64,000 nt of DNA from Heliomicrobium gestii (GTDB taxonomy: Bacteria; Bacillota; Desulfitobacteriia; Heliobacteriales; Heliobacteriaceae). The position numbers and the translations under genes are program-made. The stretch is from assembly GCF_009877435.1 (NCBI RefSeq), contig NZ_WXEX01000005.1:124001-188000 (forward strand). Direction: 5' to 3'. Position 1 is the stretch's first letter. The number at the start of each line of letters is the position of its first letter. This document shows, one piece after another, positions 8,486 to 16,547 of this stretch. The notes beneath the pieces are model-generated. The model saw only the letters and a program-made list of their open reading frames with translations. It did no database searches and was not told where the DNA came from.

Positions 8486-9529
8486 TTATTCGAGCACATA
8501 CACCTTTGTCGTCCGTTTGCCCCAACGCCTCGCCTCTTCCGACGACTCCACGAAGACGTCGATGCGCTCGCCGACGATGGCGGAGCCGCGATCAGCCGCC
8601 CGGGCAAAGCCATAGCCCTCAATATAGAGGCGTGAGCCCAAGGGGATGATCGATGTGTCAACAGCCACCATCCCTACTTCCGGATAGGCGCCGGAGGCGG
8701 TGTTCCGCCCTGTGTGGGAGTAGGCGGTCGCCACCATGTAACGGGCTTCGCGGATGTGGAAGTTAAGGCCGCCCCGCGAGACCTGGTCGATGGTGCCCAT
8801 GGCCACCACCTGATTGACGGGAGAACGGACGATTTGCTGGGCGATCAGGTCTTTTTTCACCGGTTCGCCGTCTTCATAGGTGACCACCATCCGGTTCCGT
8901 TCGAGGCCGGTGCTGCCCCGGGAAACGATCTTGCGCAAGCCCTTTTCCAAGGTGTTGTCCGGTTTTTGCTCTGTCCGGTAGGGGACAGTCTCCTCCTCGA
9001 CGACCTCTTCCTGGGTGACGCGAACGATGCGGACGGTGGAGGGCTTGTCTACCGTCTGATCGAGCGCTGGTTCCACGCGGTCAAGGGCGCCCAGTTGGAT
9101 GGAGGTTTGGGCCAGGATATCCCGCACCGAAGCAGGCGTCGTGATCAGTTCCTGCTTTTTGCCGTCGGCAAAGACAGCGATGGGAAAGGCCCGGATGATA
9201 TGTACGGTCAGCTTTTCTTGCAACAGTGTTGAAACGGGCGGGTCCACTTTGTCCTTTTCGGCCAGAGTCACGCCGGCTTCCGCCAGCGCTTCCCCGACGG
9301 TCGTCTTGAAGGTGCCGATGGCTCTTTGTTCGCCATCCACGTCGAGTACAATGTCTTTTTGGAGGTAGCTGTAGATTCCGAAGAGGACGAGCGCGATGCC
9401 GGCAAAGAGGCCCAGCGCTGTTCCCCACCGCCGCAGTTCGCCGCCGGGCGGCGGATCGGAGAGCCGTTTGGCCCGCCGGGGCGGGCCTGGGTGAAGTCGC
9501 TCGGTCAGATCAGTGGTGTCATCCAGCAT
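8486..9529 (-). CDS. YabE-like cell-wall protein: DUF348 repeats, G5 domain and 3D domain
   Basis: A 347-residue exported protein. The cytoplasmic start is followed by one membrane helix (about residues 36-53), then two DUF348 repeats (about 58-175), a G5 domain (to about 245) and a C-terminal 3D domain. That domain is recognised by MVATAYSHTGRN, VDTSIIPLGSRLYIEGYG and AADRGSAIVGERIDVF, which carry the conserved Asp residues of the MltA-like barrel. Relatives (YabE, Sps/Rpf-like stationary-phase proteins) remodel peptidoglycan or act in spore outgrowth. The start is ATG 9529 with AAGGGG eight bases upstream. It sits between tatD and rnmV, exactly where yabE is in Bacillus. Confidence 0.88.
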   Translation of the reverse strand: MLDDTTDLTERLHPGPPRRAKRLSDPPPGGELRRWGTALGLFAGIALVLFGIYSYLQKDIVLDVDGEQRAIGTFKTTVGEALAEAGVTLAEKDKVDPPVSTLLQEKLTVHIIRAFPIAVFADGKKQELITTPASVRDILAQTSIQLGALDRVEPALDQTVDKPSTVRIVRVTQEEVVEEETVPYRTEQKPDNTLEKGLRKIVSRGSTGLERNRMVVTYEDGEPVKKDLIAQQIVRSPVNQVVAMGTIDQVSRGGLNFHIREARYMVATAYSHTGRNTASGAYPEVGMVAVDTSIIPLGSRLYIEGYGFARAADRGSAIVGERIDVFVESSEEARRWGKRTTKVYVLE

Positions 9530-9574
9530 GACGGATTCCCCTTTCGACCAAGTGCTTACCGGTAGTGTGCTCTC

Positions 9575-9603
9575 ATTTTACTGAACGAAAGGGGGCTTGT
9601 CAA
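9575..9603 (-). promoter_or_regulatory. Sigma-A-type promoter of the first 3D-domain gene
   Basis: On the minus strand, TTGACA (9598-9603) and TAAAAT (9575-9580) are 17 bases apart, 46 bases before the start codon. Confidence 0.75.
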
Positions 9604-9712
9604 AGCCAAGAATGTTGAATAATGGAAGGAAGTCCATTTTTTATTCGACCTATTTGATCATTTTTTTACTTATGCCTTTTTACAGGCGTTGCTTATTTAA
9701 GTGAAGCCATGG

Positions 9713-10813
9713 TCATTCCAGAATATGTACGGTTACTTGCCGTCTTCCCCATTGAAAACACTCGGCATTGCTGTCGAAAAAAACATCAATGATTGAACCC
9801 CGGATGGCCCCGCCCGTGTCGGCAGCGCGCGCCAGCCCGTATCCCTCGACATACAGTGTGGAACCCAGGGGAATCACACTCGGATCGACCGCGACGATGC
9901 CCACATGGGGCCAGGTCCCTGTGGCGGTGCGGTTGCCCGTGTGGGTGTAGGCGGTGGCTTCCATGCGCATCGTCCGCCGGATCGCTGCGGCGACCTCTTC
10001 TTCGCTGTTCCCCTCGCCCTTTGTTGACGCGGCGATGTCCCGCTCGCCCGGCGCCGCGCCACGGCTGCCCCCCCGCGAGGCGACCAGCCGTCGTTCTCCG
10101 CTCCCGCCTCCCCCCCGGATGACCACCTCTGGCCGGGGACGTTGCGTCACTTCCCGCTCGACCGCCTCCGCCGAAACCTCCTGACCGTCTTCGAAGGTCA
10201 CCTGTTCGCGAACAACAGCCACCCCGTCGGCGCCGGCCACGGCCACCCGCTCGACGCCTTCCGGGAGGGCGCCGTCGTAGATCACCTGCCGGGGGAAGGC
10301 AACCGGTTCGCTCCGTTCGCGGGTGCTCCGGGTCAGACGAACCAGCCGCCAACGGCTGGACGCCCCCCCTTCGACGCCGTCACGGCGGTCCAGGCGGTCT
10401 TCGGCGCCGACAGCGACACCCAAACCGGCGATGCGCTCCATCGACAGGTCGCCGATCTGGCGAAAGGTGACGATGCGGTTGTCGACGAGCAACTCGACCC
10501 AGCGGGATTTGCGAAACTGTACAACCATCCCCGGCAGGATCGGTTTGTCGGCGTCGGGATAGACCCAATCGCCGGGCTCACAGGCGATCCCCTGCCCCCT
10601 CAACATTTCACCGACCGTCCGTCCGTTGGCGCGGACAGCCCGCGCTTCCCCATCCACCTCCAGCATGACGGTTTTCCCTCGGACGTCATCAGAAAAAGGG
10701 GCCAAAAAAAGCGCGACGACCAATGAAAGGGAGAGCCCCATGACAATGGCCAGACGCGCGGCGCGGCTTTTCTGCCCTTTTTCCTTTGTCGTCATACCTG
10801 CAATTGTCATCAT
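9713..10813 (-). CDS. Second YabE-like 3D-domain protein
   Basis: A 366-residue paralogue of the neighbouring gene. One N-terminal membrane helix (about residues 20-40) is followed by one recognisable DUF348-like segment (TVMLEVDGEARAVRANGRTV), a degenerate second copy, a G5-like region and a low-complexity Gly/Arg/Ser linker (about 230-275). The 3D domain at the C-terminus has MEATAYTHTGNRTATG, VDPSVIPLGSTLYVEGYG and AADTGGAIRGSIIDVFF. The catalytic-type Asp residues are kept. The start is ATG 10813, preceded by GGGAGGGG. The tandem layout suggests local duplication, with the second copy diverging in its middle domains. Role in cell-wall turnover is inferred from the family. Confidence 0.85.
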   Translation of the reverse strand: MMTIAGMTTKEKGQKSRAARLAIVMGLSLSLVVALFLAPFSDDVRGKTVMLEVDGEARAVRANGRTVGEMLRGQGIACEPGDWVYPDADKPILPGMVVQFRKSRWVELLVDNRIVTFRQIGDLSMERIAGLGVAVGAEDRLDRRDGVEGGASSRWRLVRLTRSTRERSEPVAFPRQVIYDGALPEGVERVAVAGADGVAVVREQVTFEDGQEVSAEAVEREVTQRPRPEVVIRGGGGSGERRLVASRGGSRGAAPGERDIAASTKGEGNSEEEVAAAIRRTMRMEATAYTHTGNRTATGTWPHVGIVAVDPSVIPLGSTLYVEGYGLARAADTGGAIRGSIIDVFFDSNAECFQWGRRQVTVHILE

Positions 10814-10876
10814 GCAACCCCTCCCTACCGCGTAGGATTGTCTTCCGGCATGGCGGCGATGGTCCAGAATATGAAG

Positions 10877-10932
10877 GGGTATAAAAAAAAAGAACCCCCA
10901 GAGGGGGGCTCATGACGAAGGGTTCTGTCAGG
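10877..10932 (-). terminator. Intrinsic terminator after tatD
   Basis: Outer arms AGAACCC and GGGTTCT enclose an inner CCCCCC/GGGGGG pairing. On the minus strand nine Ts follow directly. Confidence 0.85.
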
Positions 10933-10985
10933 TGTTGATTCGCCGTCTGCATCGACAACGCGCCGGGACAGGCAAGGCTGCCCTT

Positions 10986-11777
10986 TCAGGGGTTCTCCCG
11001 TTGCGCCGGGAAGGGGAGCCGAAAGAGGGCGCAACCGTTGTGCAACAGTTGTTCCGCCAACTCATCGGGATCGTCGCCCCGCAGTTCCGCGACTTTTTTT
11101 GCCACCAAGGCCACATTGCCCGAGTGGTTGCGCGTCCCCCGCAGGGGATGGGGCGACAGGTAGGGGGAATCGGTCTCGACAAGCAAACGGTCGCGAGGAA
11201 CCTGCCGGGCGATGTCGAGCAGACCCCGGGCATTCGTATAGGTGACCGGACCGGCCAGCGAGATATAAAAACCGAGATCCAGGCAGAACCGGGCCATCTC
11301 CCAACTGCCCGAAAAGCAGTGCAAGACGCCGGAAAGACCGCGGGCCTCCTGATCAAGGATCGCCATGATGTCGCCATGGGCGTCCCGGTCGTGGATGATG
11401 ACAGGCTTGTCCAGACGCCGCGCCAGCGCCAGCTGGTTCACAAAGACCTCCCGCTGACAGTCGCGGGGCGACAGATCGCGGTAGTAATCGAGGCCGATCT
11501 CGCCAATGGCCACCACCTTGGGGTGGGCGGCCATCCGCTCCAGCGACCGGTAGTCGTCCTCGTCGACCCCCTCAGCGTCATGGGGGTGAATGCCGACAGC
11601 GGCGTAAATGAACGGGTAGTCCTCGGCCAGTTGGACCGAACGCTCTGACGACGGGATATCGTAACCCACGTTGACGATCCGTTCCACGCCCGCCGCCTGC
11701 GCTTGCCGCAACAGGGCCTCCCGGTCATCGTTGAAGGACTTGTCATCCATGTGGGCATGGGTGTCGAAGAGCCGCAT
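10986..11777 (-). CDS. tatD: TatD-family metal-dependent deoxyribonuclease
   Basis: A 263-residue TIM-barrel hydrolase (YabD in Bacillus). Metal-binding motifs run in family order: DTHAHMDD at the N-terminus, VGIHPHDAE, AIGEIGLDYY, IIHDRDAH, LHCFSGS and ETDSPYLSPHP. TatD proteins have 3'-5' exonuclease or D-aminoacyl-tRNA-deacylase-like activities; which applies here is unknown. The start ATG 11777 lies one base past the metG stop codon, so the two genes are probably co-transcribed and translationally coupled. A terminator follows at 10877-10932. Confidence 0.95.
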   Translation of the reverse strand: MRLFDTHAHMDDKSFNDDREALLRQAQAAGVERIVNVGYDIPSSERSVQLAEDYPFIYAAVGIHPHDAEGVDEDDYRSLERMAAHPKVVAIGEIGLDYYRDLSPRDCQREVFVNQLALARRLDKPVIIHDRDAHGDIMAILDQEARGLSGVLHCFSGSWEMARFCLDLGFYISLAGPVTYTNARGLLDIARQVPRDRLLVETDSPYLSPHPLRGTRNHSGNVALVAKKVAELRGDDPDELAEQLLHNGCALFRLPFPAQRENP

Positions 11778-11778
11778 C

Positions 11779-13857
11779 CTACTTCACCCGGCTGCCGGCG
11801 GGGATGTCGGCGGTCACGGTGAGGGCCTCGAGGACGCCGTCTTTGGAGGCCGCCAGGATCATGCCCTGCGAGAGGATGCCCCGCAGTTTGGCCGGTTTCA
11901 GGTTGGCCACCAAGACGAGCTTCTTGCCGACCAGTTCCTCCGGCGCGTAGTGCTGGGCGATGCCGGAGACGACGGTGCGCGTCTCGTCGCCCAGTTTGAC
12001 CTGCAGCTTGAGCAGTTTGTCTGTCTTTGGCACCTTTTCGGCGGCAAGCACCTCAATCACCCGCAGGTCGACCTTGGCGAAGTCTTCAATGGTGATCTCC
12101 GGCAGGAGCGGCTCCATGGCCGGCTTTTCAACGGCAGTTTCGGAAGCCGCTTCGGCAGCGGCTTCCACGGGGGCTTCCACGGGGGCTTCGATGGCTCCTT
12201 TTTCGGCAATGGCTTCTTGGTTCGTCACGGAAGTCGCCTCCTTCGCAGGTGTGGATGTTTCTGGCGCCGATGGGGCGCTCTCTGCCAGCATCGCTGCCAG
12301 ATCGATGCGCGGGAAAATGGGATCGCCCTTTTTGACGTTTACGCCGCCGGGGAAGAGACCCCACCGGGCGGCGTCCCATGTCGTCAGGTCGCTTCCCGAC
12401 AGGCCCAACTGGGCAAAGATGTTGCCGGGAACCTTGGGCATGGCCGCTTGCAACAAGATGGCGGCGATGCGCAGGCTTTCGACCATCGTGTACAACACGG
12501 CCTCCAGTTCGGCCCGGGACTCCGGCTTTTTCGCCAGCGCCCAGGGGGCGCGCTCATCGATGTACTTGTTCATGCGGCCGATCAGCTTCCAGAGGGCGCC
12601 ATGGGCGTTGGCCAGTTCAAAGCGGTCCATCAGGGCGCCGAAGTCGGCGACGGTTTTCGCGGCCAGTTCCTGGATCTCCTTCTCCAGGGGACCTTCGGCG
12701 GTCGCCTCGGGTTTTTGGACGATCCCGCCGGTGAACCGCTCCACCATGGACAGGGATCGGTGGAGCAGGTTCCCCAGGTCGTTGGCCAGGTCGGTGTTGA
12801 TCCGGCCGACCAGGGTCTCCTCGGAGTAGACGGCGTCCTGGCCGCCGATCATCTCGCGGATGAGGAAGTAACGGAAGGCGTCGACGCCATAGCGGTCGGC
12901 GAGCATGAAGGGGTCCACGACGTTGCCCTTCGATTTCGACATTTTCCCCGATTCAAGCAGGAACCAGCCATGGCTGAAGACCTGTTTCGGCAGCGGTTCG
13001 CCCAGGGCCATCAGGATGATCGGCCAGATGATGGTGTGAAAACGGACGATGTCCTTGCCGACGAGGTGGATGTCAGCCGGCCAGTACTTCCGGTATTTCT
13101 CGTCGTTATCGCTGCCGTAGCCAAGGGCAGTGATGTAGTTGGACAGGGCGTCAAACCAGACATAGATCACATGGTTGGCGTTGATCGGCACGGGGATGCC
13201 CCATTTGAAGGTCGTCCGGGAGACGCAGAGGTCCTCCAGTCCCTGTTTGATGAAGCTGACCATCTCGTTGCGCCGGCTCACCGGCTGGATGAAGTCGGGG
13301 TGATCCTCGATATGTTGGAGCAGCCGGTCGGCATACTTGGACATGCGGAAGAAATAGCTCTCTTCCTTCATCCGCTCGACGGCGCGCTCACAGTCGGGGC
13401 AGAGCTTTTCGCCGTTTTCGCCGGTCTTCAGCTGCCGTTCGGGCCAAAAGGCCTCGCAAGGCGTGCAGTACCAGCCTTCATACTCCGACTTGTAAATGTC
13501 GCCGTTGTCCCAGATCTTCTGGAAAATGACCTGGACGGCTTGTTTATGGCGGTCCTCGGTGGTGCGGATGAAGTCGTCATAGGTGATGTCGAGCCGCTCC
13601 CAAAGCCGTTTGAACGTGTCGGCCACCGGATCGAGGTATTCGATGGGCGACAAGCCTTTTGCCTGGGCCGATCGCTCGATCTTCTGGCCATGCTCGTCCA
13701 ATCCCGTCAAAAAACAGACGTCATACCCGCGCAACCGCTTGTAGCGCGCCATCGTATCGGTGGCCACCGTCGTATAGGCATGACCGATGTGCGGGTTGCC
13801 GCTCGGGTAGTAGATTGGTGTTGTGATATAGAAGGCGGGCCGGGTCTGATTCACCAT
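11779..13857 (-). CDS. metG: Methionyl-tRNA synthetase with C-terminal tRNA-binding domain
   Basis: A 692-residue class I synthetase charging tRNA-Met. The HIGH-type motif is PHIGH (residues 22-26) and the KMSKS loop is KMSKSKGN near residue 305. The zinc knuckle has CTPCEAFWPE and LCPDCERAVE. A C-terminal EMAP/Trbp111-like tRNA-binding domain covers about residues 590-692. Between the anticodon-binding and EMAP domains is a low-complexity Ala/Glu/Pro linker of about 55 residues, including EAPVEAPVEAAAEAASE. ATG 13857 is chosen over the upstream in-frame ATG 13920 because GAGGAGGT precedes it by four bases. No T-box leader is visible. Confidence 0.96.
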   Translation of the reverse strand: MVNQTRPAFYITTPIYYPSGNPHIGHAYTTVATDTMARYKRLRGYDVCFLTGLDEHGQKIERSAQAKGLSPIEYLDPVADTFKRLWERLDITYDDFIRTTEDRHKQAVQVIFQKIWDNGDIYKSEYEGWYCTPCEAFWPERQLKTGENGEKLCPDCERAVERMKEESYFFRMSKYADRLLQHIEDHPDFIQPVSRRNEMVSFIKQGLEDLCVSRTTFKWGIPVPINANHVIYVWFDALSNYITALGYGSDNDEKYRKYWPADIHLVGKDIVRFHTIIWPIILMALGEPLPKQVFSHGWFLLESGKMSKSKGNVVDPFMLADRYGVDAFRYFLIREMIGGQDAVYSEETLVGRINTDLANDLGNLLHRSLSMVERFTGGIVQKPEATAEGPLEKEIQELAAKTVADFGALMDRFELANAHGALWKLIGRMNKYIDERAPWALAKKPESRAELEAVLYTMVESLRIAAILLQAAMPKVPGNIFAQLGLSGSDLTTWDAARWGLFPGGVNVKKGDPIFPRIDLAAMLAESAPSAPETSTPAKEATSVTNQEAIAEKGAIEAPVEAPVEAAAEAASETAVEKPAMEPLLPEITIEDFAKVDLRVIEVLAAEKVPKTDKLLKLQVKLGDETRTVVSGIAQHYAPEELVGKKLVLVANLKPAKLRGILSQGMILAASKDGVLEALTVTADIPAGSRVK

Positions 13858-13935
13858 GGGGACCTCCTCGCAAAAATCGTCAATTTCTCGCAAAAGGGAA
13901 GGGGTGAACAGCCAAATCATCAGATTCCTGGAAAC

Positions 13936-13964
13936 TAAATATGCGGTATTTGCCGTTTTTTAAA
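13936..13964 (-). promoter_or_regulatory. Possible promoter of metG-tatD
   Basis: On the minus strand, TTTAAA (13959-13964) and TATTTA (13936-13941) are 17 bases apart, upstream of metG and divergent from the abrB promoter. Confidence 0.4.
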
Positions 13965-13975
13965 GAAATTAGGGG

Positions 13976-14004
13976 TTGACTGTTCCTGGAACCCCTGGTA
14001 CCAT
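13976..14004 (+). promoter_or_regulatory. Sigma-A-type promoter of abrB
   Basis: TTGACT (13976-13981) and TACCAT (13999-14004) with a 17-base spacer, 58 bases before the abrB start codon. The spacer contains a GTTCCTGGAAC inverted repeat that could bind a regulator. Confidence 0.7.
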
Positions 14005-14061
14005 TAGGGTGCAGATTGTTGTCGAATTTTGTTGATACGTCAGAAGGGAGGGCATTTTTCG

Positions 14062-14310
14062 ATGAAATCTACGGGCATTGTACGGAAGGTTGACGAACTG
14101 GGACGCGTCGTTATCCCGATTGAACTGCGCAGAACCCTGGGCATCGATGAAAAGGACGCGCTGGAAATCTACGTCGACCACGAGAAGATCATCCTCAAAA
14201 AGTACGAGCCGGCCTGCGTCTTCTGTGGCAGCGCTGTTGATGTTCAAAACTTCCGCGGCAAGATTGTTTGCCGGGAGTGCGCTGTTTCGATGGCGCAAAA
14301 CGCCGGCTGA
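14062..14310 (+). CDS. abrB: AbrB-family transition-state regulator
   Basis: An 82-residue DNA-binding protein. The N-terminal swapped-hairpin fold (residues 1-50) starts MKSTGIVRKVDELGRVVIP, nearly identical in pattern to AbrB/Abh/SpoVT. AbrB proteins hold back stationary-phase and sporulation genes during growth. The C-terminal part has four cysteines (C52, C55, C70, C73) spaced like a zinc ribbon, unlike Bacillus AbrB but common in Clostridia. The start is ATG 14062, with AGAAGGGAGGG upstream. It is the only plus-strand gene inside the minus-strand block, so its transcription is independent of its neighbours. Confidence 0.93.
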   Translation: MKSTGIVRKVDELGRVVIPIELRRTLGIDEKDALEIYVDHEKIILKKYEPACVFCGSAVDVQNFRGKIVCRECAVSMAQNAG

Positions 14311-14326
14311 TCATGGGATTGGTTTG

Positions 14327-14360
14327 ATTGGCTACATAATACCATTATTTCCAGCCAATC
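14327..14360. other. Inverted repeat downstream of abrB
   Basis: GATTGGCT and AGCCAATC arms with a loop of about 17 bases, between the abrB stop codon and the terminator. No T run follows on the plus strand. On the minus strand only a short tail exists. Function unclear. Confidence 0.45.
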
Positions 14361-14384
14361 AAAAGGTCATGTTCTCGCAATAGG

Positions 14385-14414
14385 ACGGGATGGGTTTTCA
14401 CCCATCCCGTTTTA
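14385..14414 (+). terminator. Terminator between abrB and rsmI
   Basis: A near-perfect ACGGGATGGG/CCCATCCCGT hairpin with a short TTTTCA loop is followed by TTTTATT on the plus strand. It lies between the convergent abrB and rsmI genes and probably serves both. Confidence 0.9.
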
Positions 14415-15428
14415 TTCGTTTTCGGGCGCTTCCTCCCCGTCCGGGTCGAGCAATCGAAGCCGGTAGGCCTCCCGTCGCGATAGGCCCAGTTCCTGGGCGG
14501 CCGTCTTGAGGGCGGCTTTGCTGTCCATGCCCTGCCCTTCCAGCCGCTCCAACCGTCGCCGGAGCAAGGCGGCTCGCTCGCCCTCGCTCTCGGGAAGGGC
14601 AGCCATGCCATAGAGGCCGCCATCGGCTTCGTTCCAAAAGCCGCCGGCGCTTTCTCCAGGTTGATCGATGTCACCGCTGGCCGCAGGCGATGCGAGGCCC
14701 CCTTCCCTCGACGAGGGGGCGCGCCCGGCGACGACAAGGGTGCATTCGCCGCGGACCCCCTCCCGAACCGATTCGACCAGTTCGGTCAAGGAACCCCGGC
14801 GCACCTCTTCAAACTTTTTCGTCAGCTCTCGCACCAGGGCGGCGGGTCGCTCCGGTCCGAGGGCGTCACGGAGGCTTTCCAAGGTCTCCCGCAGGCGATG
14901 GGGCGACTCGTAGAGGATGATCGTTCGATCCTCAAAAGCGAGCCGGCGGAGCCGTTCGCGAAACTCTTTTTTCAGCCGGGGCAAAAAACCCTCAAAGACA
15001 AAGCGGCCTGTGGGCAGACCTGACAGCACGAGCGCCGTCAGCGACGCCGACGGTCCCGGCAGGACCTCCAAGGGCAGCCCGCGCGCAACGCACTCCCGGA
15101 CGATGTCTTCGCCGGGATCGGAGATGCCCGGCAGCCCGGCGTCGGAGACGAGGGCCACTGTGGCGCCGGCGGCCACCTGGTCGAGGATGACCGCGCCCTT
15201 GTGACGACGGTTGTGTTCATGGTAGGACGTGAGGGGCACATGGATGTCAAAGGCGCTGAGCAGTTTGCGGGTGTGACGGGTGTCTTCAGCGGCGATCAAG
15301 TCGGCTTCCTGCAAGGCTTTGAGCGCCCGCAGGGTGATGTCGTCCAAATTGCCGATCGGTGTGGCGCAGAGGATCAGTTTACCTGGACCCGAAGGCTTGT
15401 CTGTGGCGCCGTCATCATGGTCGTTCAT
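14412..15428 (-). CDS. rsmI: 16S rRNA (cytidine1402-2'-O)-methyltransferase
   Basis: A 338-residue RsmI (YraL-type) enzyme that 2'-O-methylates C1402 in the decoding centre. The tetrapyrrole-methylase-like fold is clear: LILCATPIGNLDDITLRAL, AAEDTRHTRKLL, VALVSDAGLPGISDPG and VLPGPSASLTALVLSGLP. A poorly conserved region of about 50 residues after residue 240 precedes a helical C-terminus (LGLSRREAYRLRLL). The start is ATG 15428; the codon before it is a TTG. It is the last gene of a long minus-strand operon from gin to rsmI, as in Bacillus. Confidence 0.95.
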   Translation of the reverse strand: MNDHDDGATDKPSGPGKLILCATPIGNLDDITLRALKALQEADLIAAEDTRHTRKLLSAFDIHVPLTSYHEHNRRHKGAVILDQVAAGATVALVSDAGLPGISDPGEDIVRECVARGLPLEVLPGPSASLTALVLSGLPTGRFVFEGFLPRLKKEFRERLRRLAFEDRTIILYESPHRLRETLESLRDALGPERPAALVRELTKKFEEVRRGSLTELVESVREGVRGECTLVVAGRAPSSREGGLASPAASGDIDQPGESAGGFWNEADGGLYGMAALPESEGERAALLRRRLERLEGQGMDSKAALKTAAQELGLSRREAYRLRLLDPDGEEAPENE

Positions 15429-15438
15429 CAAGGGGGCC

Positions 15439-15753
15439 TCATTCCTTATGGAGAAAGTTCACGCAGAAGAGACAATCGTCTCCCCGGCGGGGTTGGCCGA
15501 AGTTGACATGGCAGATATGAAAGCCCTCTTTGTAGAGGCGGCTCAGGTTTTCATAGCCCTCGCCCTGCAGTTGGCGCACATTGTCGTTGATCCGGCCCAC
15601 CGCTTCGGGCGTCATGTTGGCCCGCTCCGCCCGCAGGCGGTCGTTCTCCTCTTCGAGGGTATAGATCTCCATCTTCAGGGCTTCGATCTCGGTCAGCATC
15701 TCCCGCAGTTGTTCTTCCAACGCGATCAGCCTGGCCGTCAGTTCTTTGTTCAT
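15439..15753 (-). CDS. yabA: Replication initiation control protein YabA
   Basis: A 104-residue protein with an N-terminal leucine-zipper-like coiled coil (residues about 1-45) and a C-terminal zinc-binding domain, HICHVNFG then CLFC. In Bacillus, YabA binds DnaA and the beta clamp to limit re-initiation of replication. I chose ATG 15753 because GGAGGTGG precedes it; a GTG nine bases upstream is too close to that site. It lies 10 bases from rsmI. Confidence 0.9.
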   Translation of the reverse strand: MNKELTARLIALEEQLREMLTEIEALKMEIYTLEEENDRLRAERANMTPEAVGRINDNVRQLQGEGYENLSRLYKEGFHICHVNFGQPRRGDDCLFCVNFLHKE

Positions 15754-15795
15754 CTGATCCACCTCCGCTTCAAGAGGGGCCTGCGCCTTGGTCGC

Positions 15796-16497
15796 TCACT
15801 GGACTTCCGGCCCGGGCATTTCGGGCGGTTTTTCCCTGCGTCTTCCCATTTCCTTGCGCTCGTAGCAGTCGTTTTCGAATTTGAGGCAGCACATCAACCG
15901 TCCGCAGATGCCGGAGATCTTCGTCGGATTCAGCGACAGGTTCTGGTCCTTCGCCATGCGGATCGATACAGGCTCAAAATCGCCCAAGAAGGAGGCGCAG
16001 CAGAGCACACGGCCGCAACAGCCGATGCCGCCGATCATCTTCGCCTCATCGCGGACGCCGATCTGGCGCAGTTCAATGCGAGTGCGGAAGACAGAGGCCA
16101 GGTCCTTGACGAGTTCCCGGAAATCGACGCGGCCATCGGCGGTAAAGTAGAAGATGATCTTGGAGGAGTCAAAGGTGTACTCCACATCGACGAGCTTCAT
16201 GGGCAACTGGTGGGCGTTGATCTTTTTCTGGCAGATCTCATAGGCGGAGGTCTCCCTGGCGCGGTTTTCCTCCACCTGCTTGATGTCTTCCGGCGTGGCC
16301 ACGCGCAACACCTTTTTCAAGGGGTTGACCAGGCTCTCTTCCGAAACCTCCCGAGGGGAGATGACGATCTCGCCAAACTCAATGCCGCGCGCCGTCTCGA
16401 CGATCACCTTTTCCTGCAGCGGGAGATTCAGGTCGTCCGGGTCAAAGTAATACACTTTCCCGGTTTTCTTAAATCGGACACCGACAATTTTGACCAA
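15796..16497 (-). CDS. ricT: PSP1-domain protein RicT/YaaT
   Basis: A 233-residue PSP1-family protein, somewhat shorter than Bacillus YaaT. Cys-rich motifs GGIGCCGRVLCCASFLGDF and GICGRLMCCLKFE are the cluster-binding cysteines of the Ric/Y complex. In Bacillus, RicT with RicA and RicF modulates Spo0A phosphorelay and RNase Y-dependent RNA processing. The start is TTG 16497 behind GGAGGAAGGG. RicA and RicF are not in the window. Confidence 0.92.
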   Translation of the reverse strand: MVKIVGVRFKKTGKVYYFDPDDLNLPLQEKVIVETARGIEFGEIVISPREVSEESLVNPLKKVLRVATPEDIKQVEENRARETSAYEICQKKINAHQLPMKLVDVEYTFDSSKIIFYFTADGRVDFRELVKDLASVFRTRIELRQIGVRDEAKMIGGIGCCGRVLCCASFLGDFEPVSIRMAKDQNLSLNPTKISGICGRLMCCLKFENDCYERKEMGRRREKPPEMPGPEVQ

Positions 16498-16547
16498 GGA
16501 CCCTTCCTCCTCAAGGTTTGGGCCGGATCGTCCGGCCTCGGATACTC

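Noticed and set aside
11671-13938. Long plus-strand frame opposite metG (755 codons)
   Set aside because: Antisense shadow; metG motifs are complete on the other strand.
13858-14061. T-box or other tRNA-sensing leader ahead of metG
   Set aside because: No T-box core (AGGGTGGAACCGCG-like) or specifier stem is visible in the short upstream region.
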